Below are positions 13,326 to 19,805 of a DNA stretch of 64,000 nt, in pieces (the first letter of the stretch is position 1; each line of letters opens with the position of its first letter). Where the stretch lies: positions 1 to 64,000 of the IMG/VR virus record IMGVR_UViG_3300044634_000910; one strand, given 5' to 3'. The DNA comes from a virus. A model generated the notes under the pieces. That model did no database searches. It saw nothing but the letters and a program-made list of their open reading frames with translations, and was not told the origin of the DNA. Position numbers and translations under genes: made by a program.

Positions 13326-14033
13326 ATGGAAAAAACATATTTAGATGGACAAGTTTGGTACATTGAGAACTTTTTAACTGATGAAGAACTATTAATTTTA
13401 AAGAAGTATTGGGATGCTCCTGGTGCTTGGTATGCAACTATGAGATCGCCATATAAAAACATATTAAACAGATGGCCAATGCATGTTCCAGAGCACGAAG
13501 AAGATGGAACTCTTTCAATTCCTACCAAGGACAGTGTAATGGTTCAAGAAGTCCTTGATCTTTTTTCTAATGAAAATGGTATCTGGAAGAGATTAGAATC
13601 TGTTCTGCCAGAAGGATATGCACCCAACAGCGGAATTCAAACATTTAAATATTGTACAGATGAAGAAATAGAAAGAGATAGGGATGAAAGCATGTCTCTT
13701 GGTGATGCAGAAATGCATGCTATTAGATCTAACCCAGAAGATGCTAAGGACATTGACTATGCAATGGACTGGCATTGGGAGGACACTGGTAAATATGGAA
13801 ACAGAGTTGCATCACACTCTATTTATCTTAATGATGATTTTGAGGGTGGAGAAATAGAATTTAGAAGTGGTCACTCAATTCATCCAAAGGCTGGAATGCT
13901 AATTAATATTCCAGTAGGAAAAGAATTTGAGCACAGAGTTAAAAAAGTTCTTGGACCTAACAATAGACATACTCTTTATGGTCAGTGCTGGTCTACTTCA
14001 GAAGTTCCGCTAAGCACTAAAGATGATTGCTGA
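13326..14033 (+). CDS. 2-oxoglutarate/Fe(II) oxygenase, paralogue of 11361 gene
   Basis: 235 residues, clearly paralogous to the 11361 product over its whole length (shared YATMRSPYKNILNRW, SVLPEGY, YLNDDFEGGEIEF, HRVKKVLGPNNRHTLYG and a C-terminal DDC). Iron ligands: H150 and E152 in WHWED (a Glu, or alternatively D153, in place of Asp), distal H203; R214 for 2-oxoglutarate. The HxE variant is unusual. Leaderless start 6 bases after TATAAT (13314-13319), whose last base touches the previous stop. Confidence 0.88.
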   Translation: MEKTYLDGQVWYIENFLTDEELLILKKYWDAPGAWYATMRSPYKNILNRWPMHVPEHEEDGTLSIPTKDSVMVQEVLDLFSNENGIWKRLESVLPEGYAPNSGIQTFKYCTDEEIERDRDESMSLGDAEMHAIRSNPEDAKDIDYAMDWHWEDTGKYGNRVASHSIYLNDDFEGGEIEFRSGHSIHPKAGMLINIPVGKEFEHRVKKVLGPNNRHTLYGQCWSTSEVPLSTKDDC

Positions 14034-14051
14034 TATAAACAAACAACCTTC

Positions 14052-14080
14052 TTGACATTGCTTGTGCATCAGTGTATAAT
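14052..14080 (+). promoter_or_regulatory. consensus promoter, leaderless gene
   Basis: TTGACA (14052-14057), exactly 17 bases, TATAAT (14075-14080), ATG at 14087. Confidence 0.88.
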
Positions 14081-14086
14081 TAATAT

Positions 14087-14254
14087 ATGAGCATAGATGA
14101 TATGATATTAAGAGAAGAAATTGCACGGGAGATAGAAAATATCTCACTTGGTGAAGAAAACGCACAACTAAATGCATTAGGAATGCGTATGCTTGCTGCA
14201 AAGGTAGCAAGAGGAGACAACAATATGTTTGAGAGACAGGTGGATTTTGAATGA
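14087..14254 (+). CDS. small helical protein (55 aa)
   Basis: Leaderless from the 14052 promoter. Acidic amphipathic helices (ILREEIAREIENI, ALGMRMLAAKVARG). Unrecognised. Its stop overlaps the next ATG. Confidence 0.65.
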   Translation: MSIDDMILREEIAREIENISLGEENAQLNALGMRMLAAKVARGDNNMFERQVDFE

Positions 14255-14352
14255 TTAACATATTTTTTTTAATTCCTACAATTATTGTAGGGTTTGCTTT
14301 AGGGTTTGTAGCATGTTATTTTAGAATGACTTATAATGTTGATCAAGGTTGA
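14251..14352 (+). CDS. single-span membrane protein (33 aa)
   Basis: ATGA overlap. Residues 2-24 form one transmembrane segment (FFLIPTIIVGFALGFVACYF). The downstream gene starts inside its end. Confidence 0.5.
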   Translation: MINIFFLIPTIIVGFALGFVACYFRMTYNVDQG

Positions 14353-14803
14353 TATAAGGCCTACTGCTTACATATTTGACGTTGATGGCACATTGGCTAA
14401 TGTAGATCCCTACCTACACCTTGTTCGTGGCTCTAATAGGGACTACAATGCCTTTCATGAGGCTTCTATAGATGCCCTGCCAAACCTGGATGTAGTTGAA
14501 ATGTTAAATAATGCAGTTGCTGACCGACATTCTATCCTTGTTGTAACATCCCGCAAGGAAAAATATCGTGGACTAACATCTATGTGGCTTGCTAAAAATA
14601 ATATTAGATCTCATGGTTTATTTATGAGGTCAGACGACGATAACAGACCAGACTATGAAGCAAAGAAAGATATGCTTGATAAGATAAGTATCCTTTGGAA
14701 TGTTGTTCATGCTGTTGATGATAACCCAAATGTAATAAAGTTGTGGCAAGATCATGACATTCCTACAACAAAGATTGGCACTTGGGATGGGAACAAGGAT
14801 TGA
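14336..14803 (+). CDS. HAD-superfamily phosphatase, PNK 3'-phosphatase-like
   Basis: 155 residues with the HAD motifs: IFDVDGTLA (nucleophile D15, acid D17), VVTSRKEKYRG near residue 70 (motif II with S/T) and VDDNPN near residue 128 (motif IV). The SRKEKYR segment resembles the phosphatase half of phage polynucleotide kinases, which repair 3'-phosphate ends; no kinase P-loop is present. Overlaps the preceding ORF by 17 bases. Confidence 0.8.
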   Translation: MLIKVDIRPTAYIFDVDGTLANVDPYLHLVRGSNRDYNAFHEASIDALPNLDVVEMLNNAVADRHSILVVTSRKEKYRGLTSMWLAKNNIRSHGLFMRSDDDNRPDYEAKKDMLDKISILWNVVHAVDDNPNVIKLWQDHDIPTTKIGTWDGNKD

Positions 14804-14834
14804 ACTTGTCTATGGATTATGGTATGATTAGTTT

Positions 14835-14972
14835 ATGAGCAAACGAGTTAAGAAAATATACAAGTGCAATGAGTGTGAAACTATGATTACTATTATAACA
14901 AAGGTTCACGAACTTCCAGAATCAATTATCTGTCCTTGTGACAGCGTAGCAGAAAATCAAGGTGCAAAGTGA
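14835..14972 (+). CDS. small zinc-ribbon protein (45 aa)
   Basis: ATG 6 bases after TATGAT (14823-14828). YKCNECETM and ICPCDS make a classic two-knuckle zinc ribbon. Overlaps the next start. Confidence 0.6.
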   Translation: MSKRVKKIYKCNECETMITIITKVHELPESIICPCDSVAENQGAK

Positions 14973-15130
14973 AAAAGTCAAACGACAAGGTATCTCAGCA
15001 TAAGATTAAGAGAGCAAACAAAAATAAAAAAAGGATACAGGCTAAGCCACATCTTTCAAAGTTTGAACGCACACAGAAAAAAATTAGAGAAGAACTTCTT
15101 CTTGGTGTGTTACGCCCAACATCTAAATAA
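14969..15130 (+). CDS. basic small protein (53 aa)
   Basis: GTG start overlapping the zinc-ribbon gene by 4 bases. Lys/Arg-rich, Gln/His-containing helix; possible nucleic-acid binding. Unrecognised. Confidence 0.5.
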   Translation: MKKSNDKVSQHKIKRANKNKKRIQAKPHLSKFERTQKKIREELLLGVLRPTSK

Positions 15131-15144
15131 GATCGGAGTTAGTC

Positions 15145-15288
15145 GTGGTAGATTACGATAAATTAAAAAAAATTCCAGACGAATTAAAGCATGTAATTAT
15201 TAAAGAACATATGAAAACTTACTATCATTGGACAGTTGGCATTCTTTGTTTCTTAATTGGAACATTCTTTGGCTTATTAATCAAGTAA
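15145..15288 (+). CDS. single-span membrane protein (47 aa)
   Basis: GTG start with CGGAG 7 bases upstream. Charged N-terminal helix, then one membrane segment (WTVGILCFLIGTFFGLLI) ending in Lys. Ends 6 bases before a tRNA. Confidence 0.55.
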   Translation: MVDYDKLKKIPDELKHVIIKEHMKTYYHWTVGILCFLIGTFFGLLIK

Positions 15289-15294
15289 GGTTTA

Positions 15295-15369
15295 GCACCA
15301 GTAGCCAAGTTGGTTAAGGCACCGAACTCATAATTCGGCTATTCGTAGGTTCAAGTCCTACCTGGTGTA
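15295..15369 (+). tRNA. tRNA with CAT anticodon (Met or Ile2)
   Basis: Acceptor GCACCAG/CTGGTGT, anticodon stem CCGAA/TTCGG with loop CTCATAA, T arm GTAGG-TTCAAGT-CCTAC. The CAT anticodon fits elongator Met, or Ile if position 34 is modified to lysidine; sequence alone does not decide. No initiator-type features and no CCA. Confidence 0.9.
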
Positions 15370-15400
15370 CAAAACGAGTGTTAAAGATAGGAGCAAGTTA

Positions 15401-16168
15401 ATGGAAAAGAACGTCATAAAGTTTCATTCTGTTCATCCAGCAAATAATAATAGTGATATGTACAGACCAGAACCCGTTAAAAATCATAAACCACAGTGGT
15501 TTTTAGATAAGGATAAATACTCTAAAGATTCAAATGGAAAATATCGTACAGATCTTTTTAGAAACAGAGAAACCAGGGCATTAGAAATTCACAAGATACC
15601 TTCTTGGAAGTCCTGCCCTGCAATGTTAGATGTTTTTAGTTCTGGATATTATTTATTTACCCCTACAGATATTACATTTAAAGAAAATTTAGAAATAGAA
15701 CATGATGATCAATGGGGAAATGGTGGTGGTGGATGGAAGTTCTGTAGTCCAAGAGGAGTAGAAGATGGAATGCCTCATCCAGAAGGGTATTCTTCTAATA
15801 CCTTCGCTTGGGTTCCTAACTGGAAAATGGAGGTTGATAAAGACTATACAGTTTTGCTTACTCATCCAATTAATATAAATGACCTTCCGTTTAAAACAAT
15901 TTCAGGATTTATTGATGCTTCTAATATTTTAATGGGTACTGGAAATATATCATTTTATATAAAAGAAAATTGGACTGGTACTATCCCAGCGGGTACCCCA
16001 TATGCTCAAGTCATACCTTTTAAAAATGAGTCTTGGTCTTCTGAAATAGTTAACTATACAAATGAACAGATTCAAGAAAATGCACAAAATACATTTGATA
16101 AATATCTTATTGGGCCAGGATTAACAAGATATAAGCAGACTGATTGGTTAAAGAAACATTACGAATAA
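15401..16168 (+). CDS. conserved phage protein, DUF6065-like (255 aa)
   Basis: The start at 15401 has AGGAG upstream; the longer frame starts inside the tRNA. Features: PSWKSCPAMLDVFSSGYYLFTPTDI, VPNWKMEVDKDYTVLLTHPININDLPF and GTIPAGTPYAQVIPF. This pattern matches a phage/bacterial family I recall as DUF6065; function unknown. It lies between two tRNA genes at the end of the rightward block. Confidence 0.7.
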   Translation: MEKNVIKFHSVHPANNNSDMYRPEPVKNHKPQWFLDKDKYSKDSNGKYRTDLFRNRETRALEIHKIPSWKSCPAMLDVFSSGYYLFTPTDITFKENLEIEHDDQWGNGGGGWKFCSPRGVEDGMPHPEGYSSNTFAWVPNWKMEVDKDYTVLLTHPININDLPFKTISGFIDASNILMGTGNISFYIKENWTGTIPAGTPYAQVIPFKNESWSSEIVNYTNEQIQENAQNTFDKYLIGPGLTRYKQTDWLKKHYE

Positions 16169-16177
16169 TTATTTAAT

Positions 16178-16249
16178 ACCTCTGTAACTCAGCGGAAGAG
16201 TAGCGGACTTCTAATCCGTTTGTCGCAGGTTCGATTCCTGCCAGGGGTG
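16178..16249 (+). tRNA. tRNA-Arg (TCT)
   Basis: Acceptor ACCTCTG/CAGGGGT, anticodon stem GCGGA/TCCGT with loop CTTCTAA (anticodon 16210-16212), T arm GCAGG-TTCGATT-CCTGC. It reads AGA, a codon used often in these A+T-rich genes. Confidence 0.92.
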
Positions 16250-16263
16250 CTATAATAGTAATA

Positions 16264-16326
16264 AGGGTGTGGTTAGCCTGTATGTGTCGGGAAACACTTA
16301 TGGCCTATGTTGCAACACCACACCCT
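16264..16326 (+). ncRNA. strong structured element between convergent units
   Basis: AGGGTGTGGT (16264-16273) pairs perfectly with ACCACACCCT (16317-16326). Inside are TAGCC with GG(C)CTA and a GTGT-CGGGAA-ACAC tip. TATAAT stands at 16251-16256. No U-tract follows on either strand. It may be a small RNA, a processing signal or a bidirectional terminator between tRNA-Arg and the leftward sulfotransferase gene. Confidence 0.5.
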
Positions 16327-16327
16327 C

Positions 16328-17071
16328 CTAAAAATTTTTATTCCAAAACAATAGATCGTTATCGTATACTTCTTTATCAGTAAAAAAGTTTTGATATATT
16401 TTTGCAATATCTTTACTGTTTAGTTTATTAAAAAGAAATTCTGAATTATTGTTTTTATAACGCTCTCTGTCGATTAAAGAACTATCAAAGTTTATCTTAA
16501 CACCCAAATCATTTGATATCTTATCTACCAAAATAGAATAGTCCATAGACTTTAGATCTGCATGCCTTATCATTAAATTAGTTCTGTCAAGTCTTTCATA
16601 AAGTAACTCTTTGTCTATAAATGTTCCAAATTTGTTATACATTCTTCTTGAATGCGTAACAAGATTAATATCTTCTGGTGTCAAAATAAAGTTTTGAGAT
16701 TGAAAATCTTTTAAATATTTAAGTTGTTCCATCATGCTAAACAAATATTCTTTATCTATATCTAAAATTGTTGATTTATTATTTATTACTTGATCATTTT
16801 CATGATCTATTAAACCCTTTTCATCTGAAACCATGTGTGCAATTAAACTTGCCATAAACTCTGCAGGGTCTCTAAATATAGAAACAATATATGTGCTATC
16901 ATCAATATCTTTATGCCAGCCACCATGCTTGTCAACATTTTGTGGTAGTTGAAGTATCTTTATGCCATTTTCTTCTAAAGTTCTTTCTATTGGCCTAATT
17001 ATATACTCTGTAAAAAATCTTCCACCCGTTTTTGGAATGTGTAAAAAATAAAACTTATTATATTTTTTCAT
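16328..17071 (-). CDS. sulfotransferase-family protein 1
   Basis: 247 residues from 17071 (in-frame ATGs at 17098 and, weakly, 17107 are alternatives). FYFLHIPKTGGRFF near the N-terminus is the 5'-phosphosulfate-binding loop of PAPS-dependent sulfotransferases, and VSIFRDPAEFMASL is the 3'-phosphate-binding segment with its Arg and Ser. The rest is divergent and Asn/Asp/Lys-rich. It would move sulfate from PAPS to a hydroxyl or amine of an unknown acceptor. A second sulfotransferase (27307) and an APS kinase (25989) lie on the same strand. Confidence 0.82.
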   Translation of the reverse strand: MKKYNKFYFLHIPKTGGRFFTEYIIRPIERTLEENGIKILQLPQNVDKHGGWHKDIDDSTYIVSIFRDPAEFMASLIAHMVSDEKGLIDHENDQVINNKSTILDIDKEYLFSMMEQLKYLKDFQSQNFILTPEDINLVTHSRRMYNKFGTFIDKELLYERLDRTNLMIRHADLKSMDYSILVDKISNDLGVKINFDSSLIDRERYKNNNSEFLFNKLNSKDIAKIYQNFFTDKEVYDNDLLFWNKNF

Positions 17072-17201
17072 TATTTTTTTTAGGGTGCTTTGGTTCATAC
17101 GGAGCAACTGCTGACTTTATACGACCATCTTTGTATAATCTAACAATCCATCCATCTTTAATCTGAATAGGGTTAAACGCTGATGCTTTTTTCTTTGGCA
17201 T
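17058..17201 (-). CDS. small basic protein (47 aa)
   Basis: AAGGAA precedes the ATG. DGWIVRLYKDGRIKSAVAPYEP looks like a small beta-hairpin repeat unit; Lys-rich tail. The stop overlaps the sulfotransferase start, supporting that start choice. Confidence 0.6.
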   Translation of the reverse strand: MPKKKASAFNPIQIKDGWIVRLYKDGRIKSAVAPYEPKHPKKNNEKI

Positions 17202-17203
17202 AA

Positions 17204-17527
17204 TTATTCCTTAAATAGGCTAGTAACTCTTGTTTGCTTTGAGTAATCTTTTGCTGAAAAAAATATTGATTCATTCTTGGCTACTGGGACACAGTTAGGA
17301 ACTGGATTGCCGTCTGCTCCTGGCTTCATTCCTCTTTGAACGTAGCCTTCCCAACATGGATCAGCCTTCCCTATTGATGAGTCATACATAGCCATAGCAA
17401 CCTCTGAGTCTGTATCTTCTTCTTTAGAACATACTGGATAGTCTGGACAATCTACATTTAGTTGTTTGCAGGTTTCGCAGTCGTATCCTTGATAGGTGCT
17501 TGTTGGCATCATTGAATCATCACTCAT
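17204..17527 (-). CDS. Cys-rich protein with DPCWEGYVQRGMK motif (107 aa)
   Basis: N-terminal DCETCKQLNVDCPDYPVC is a compact four-Cys cluster; then DPCWEGYVQRGMKPGADGNPVPNCVP, a motif I have seen near the ends of many unrelated phage proteins. Function unknown; metal binding is likely. Confidence 0.65.
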   Translation of the reverse strand: MSDDSMMPTSTYQGYDCETCKQLNVDCPDYPVCSKEEDTDSEVAMAMYDSSIGKADPCWEGYVQRGMKPGADGNPVPNCVPVAKNESIFFSAKDYSKQTRVTSLFKE

Positions 17528-17545
17528 ACTATCAGTATATCATAC

Positions 17546-17812
17546 TTAGCCAGCAAGGCGATTGTGTGTTCTTATCCTGTGACAGTTAGCACAAACTACC
17601 TCACACTTTTCTATCTCTTTCTTTATAGCCTTCCATGAAAACCCATCATGGATCATCCTTGACACATTATACTTCTTGTCTCTTATGTGGTCAAAATCTA
17701 AGATAATATGATTACTGATACCACAATCTACACAGCCAGAATCCTCTTTTATCTTAGCAAGCATCTTCTTATACTGCTGCTTATTATAATGGTCTAACTC
17801 TTTGTCAGTCAT
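17546..17812 (-). CDS. HNH endonuclease
   Basis: 88 residues from the ATG at 17812, which is 7 bases after a minus-strand TATAAT (17825-17820). CVDC (27-30), LDFDH (His42) and CANCH (74-78) give the zinc-stabilised HNH fold with a complete set of residues. Could be a free-standing homing endonuclease or a packaging or recombination nuclease; it is far from the terminase. The 250 bases upstream are unusually structured. Confidence 0.85.
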   Translation of the reverse strand: MTDKELDHYNKQQYKKMLAKIKEDSGCVDCGISNHIILDFDHIRDKKYNVSRMIHDGFSWKAIKKEIEKCEVVCANCHRIRTHNRLAG

Positions 17813-18066
17813 TGATATTATTATACCGCCAAATGTTAGGTCCCACACAAGCAATTCACCTGACTTGCGCCACGGTCTCTATCCAATGGGTAACTAATCC
17901 ATCACTAAGGTCCTGTGTGGGACAATTATATTGTAGCATAGGAAATGAGCAGTTTATAGACGACTGCTCAGGTCTATTAGCCACGAAGATTCGACTCCTG
18001 CTAACTCTCCACTCATAGGAGCATCCGTTGTAAAACCTTTTAAAGTCTTATATCGGAATGTTATCT
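17813..18066 (-). ncRNA. gene-free structured region upstream of HNH gene
   Basis: The gap between Hsp20 and HNH holds at least four inverted repeats: GTCCCACAC/GTGTGGGAC (17840-17848 with 17915-17923), the fifth TGAGCA/TGCTCA hairpin, TTAGC/GCTAA around 17977-18004, and CTCC/GGAG around 18006-18020. TATAAT boxes on the minus strand lie at 18072-18067 and 17930-17925. No convincing ORF. A structured leader or small RNA is possible. Confidence 0.45.
17946..17970 (-). repeat. TGAGCA/TGCTCA hairpin, copy 5
   Basis: Same element as the four rightward copies but on the minus strand and with a 13-base loop; it keeps the leading CC and the AAAC before the right arm. It is about 100 bases after the Hsp20 stop. 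Confidence 0.7.
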
Positions 18067-18072
18067 ATTATA

Positions 18073-18489
18073 CTACTTAATTTTAATAGATTTAGGCTTC
18101 TTTTCTTCAGGAACAATACGAACCACATTAACATGCAGCATACCATCCTTAAGTTCTGCAGATGTTACTTCCATGTACTCTCCCAGTGCAAAAGATCTTA
18201 CGAACTTTCTTCCTGCGATTCCCTTGTGAACTACCTCTGCATCTGTCACTTCAACAATCTCACCCTTGATAATTAATGTTCCATTATCTACTGAAACATC
18301 AATATCATCCTTTGAAAACCCAGCGACAGCAAGTGAAATCTTGTATGTGTCTTCATCCAGTTTAATAAGATCATACGGAGGGTACGAATGTGAGTTTGTT
18401 TTATGTGCTGTATTTAGGCGACTCAACTCTCTGTTGAAGCCAATAAAAAAAGGATCATTGAATAGATCCATAGCGTATTTTGTTACCAT
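18073..18489 (-). CDS. small heat-shock protein (Hsp20/alpha-crystallin)
   Basis: 138 residues. The alpha-crystallin domain spans about 38-125: PPYDLIKLDEDTYKISLAVAGFSKDDIDVSVDNGTLIIKGE, then FVRSFALGEYMEV and LKDGMLHVNV. The C-terminal IxI-type motif appears as SIKIK. An ATP-independent chaperone that prevents aggregation; phage versions are known and may aid virion assembly or stress survival. A good ribosome site (AAGGGGA) and a consensus promoter lie upstream. A CCCA/TGGG hairpin in the leader could respond to temperature (inference). Confidence 0.93.
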   Translation of the reverse strand: MVTKYAMDLFNDPFFIGFNRELSRLNTAHKTNSHSYPPYDLIKLDEDTYKISLAVAGFSKDDIDVSVDNGTLIIKGEIVEVTDAEVVHKGIAGRKFVRSFALGEYMEVTSAELKDGMLHVNVVRIVPEEKKPKSIKIK

Positions 18490-18544
18490 GTTATTCCCCT
18501 TTCAAGCGAATAAGTTAATTCCCCCCATTTGGGCAGGTAACAAT

Positions 18545-18573
18545 ATTATAACATAGAAAAGCAGGCCTGTCAA
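18545..18573 (-). promoter_or_regulatory. Hsp20 promoter inside terminator loop
   Basis: On the minus strand TTGACA (18573-18568), 17-base spacer, TATAAT (18550-18545). The -35 box lies in the loop of the terminator of the upstream gene. Confidence 0.8.
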
Positions 18574-18586
18574 ATAACAAGCCTGC
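18557..18586 (-). terminator. rho-independent terminator
   Basis: Minus strand GCAGGC (18586-18581), 14-base loop, GCCTGC (18566-18561), then TTTT. It ends the operon that finishes with the 18602 gene. Confidence 0.75.
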
Positions 18587-18601
18587 CAGTCTATATCAAG
18601 A

Positions 18602-18901
18602 TTACTTTACTTGATTAGTTGTCTTTCCTCCGCCAGATGACTTCTTTGCAGGAGCCTTCTTTGCGGTCTTCTTAACAACCTTTGCAGACTTAACTGCCTT
18701 ATCGACCTCTTCAACTGAAGGCATTCTTCCGAATGCTGTATCTGAAGGGTTTGCTGCTCTCAATACAACAGGCACAAGTGCACCAAGTAGTGAGTATGCT
18801 AGTGTCTGTGGATCTGTTACTCCAGATGCATACAACGCTGTTGCTGCACCAAGAACTGATCTTCCGTATGACGCTAGTACTGCTTTGATTTGTTCGTTCA
18901 T
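18602..18901 (-). CDS. membrane protein with basic tail, holin-like (99 aa)
   Basis: Residues 12-28 and 32-50 are moderately hydrophobic (SVLGAATALYASGV, AYSLLGALVPVVLRA), followed by a Lys/Ala-rich cytoplasmic-type tail ending KKSSGGGK. The endolysin at 28645 ends in a similar KKSSGGGGK tail. A holin or lysis accessory role is possible but not shown. Confidence 0.55.
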   Translation of the reverse strand: MNEQIKAVLASYGRSVLGAATALYASGVTDPQTLAYSLLGALVPVVLRAANPSDTAFGRMPSVEEVDKAVKSAKVVKKTAKKAPAKKSSGGGKTTNQVK

Positions 18902-18926
18902 TTTTTCCTCCTATAGGATATTTTAT

Positions 18927-19805
18927 TTATTTACCAGCCTGTTGGCCAGCAAAATCTTTTCTTGATTCTACATAATGTTTTACAAATGAAACAATCTTTG
19001 TAGACTCTGATCTTGGGACTGCATTTATTAACAAGTGATTAATATTATCTTCTTCAAGCATTTGAATAAATTCATGAAAACTGTCATGTGTAAAATATTC
19101 TACATCTTCTACAACTTTTGTAACGTCTCCTTTTTTCCATACGGGCTTCATGGCATGATGTGCTAAAGTTTCAAGTTCCTCTTTTGTTTCTCTAATGACT
19201 GGAGTCATTGCTAACATTATTTCAATGTCACCTCTTTCAAACTCAATCTTTAATGAAGGATCTTTGAGCCAGTCAGACCAAAATCCACGCTTATATATGC
19301 TGTATGGAAGGATAATTTTATTTTTATATTTTTTAACTGCATCAAAAACATAGTTGTTAGTCGTTGATATATAAACATCGAGTTGCTCTTCTTTCTTTTT
19401 GTTTTTTGATATCTCATCTAAACTTTCAATAAACTTAATAGTATAGTTTGATCTTTCAACTGAAGAAGATGAGTCGCTAACATCACCAACAATTCCACCA
19501 ACATTGCTTTCATGGTCTTTGATGTATCCTGCAATTATATTTATTTGTAGTCTATCTTTTTGAATCTCGCTTATTGATTGATTGATAGCATATAGGTACT
19601 GTGGAGATATTGTATAAGGTCTAATTGCAATAAGGTATTTAATTTTTTCGTTTAACTTGATATCTCTGGCAACTCTAACGAACATATCTCCTTGTGTAGC
19701 ATCATAGGTAAACATAACTCCATCAAAGTGATGACTATTTAGGGTAGATGTGTCTTCAAGTGTATCGTTTTCATTAAATGTCCCGCCAAAGTAATAAAAT
19801 TTCAT
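18927..19805 (-). CDS. luciferase-like monooxygenase-family protein A
   Basis: 292 residues. The TIM-barrel pattern of flavin- or F420-dependent luciferase-like enzymes is visible: KFYYFGG strand 1, HHFDGVMFTYDATQGDMFV, YLIAIRPYTISPQYLY (the family's RP..SP turn), DRLQINIIAGY (R.....G flavin loop) and DVYISTTN. The C-terminal half is divergent. It starts where its paralogue (19805-20659) ends. The substrate is unknown; actinobacterial hosts commonly use F420. Confidence 0.65.
   Translation of the reverse strand: MKFYYFGGTFNENDTLEDTSTLNSHHFDGVMFTYDATQGDMFVRVARDIKLNEKIKYLIAIRPYTISPQYLYAINQSISEIQKDRLQINIIAGYIKDHESNVGGIVGDVSDSSSSVERSNYTIKFIESLDEISKNKKKEEQLDVYISTTNNYVFDAVKKYKNKIILPYSIYKRGFWSDWLKDPSLKIEFERGDIEIMLAMTPVIRETKEELETLAHHAMKPVWKKGDVTKVVEDVEYFTHDSFHEFIQMLEEDNINHLLINAVPRSESTKIVSFVKHYVESRKDFAGQQAGK

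Noticed and set aside
15365-15400. GTG start inside the CAT tRNA for the 15401 gene
   Set aside because: The tRNA 3' end would overlap; AGGAG precedes the ATG at 15401.
17946-18020. A sixth tRNA (TTCGACTC looks like a T loop)
   Set aside because: No matching T stem, acceptor or anticodon arm could be drawn on either strand.
17813-18066. HEARO/OMEGA RNA or group I intron for the HNH-linked structured region
   Set aside because: The HNH protein is only 88 residues without a RuvC part, and no intron core or splice-site context could be recognised.
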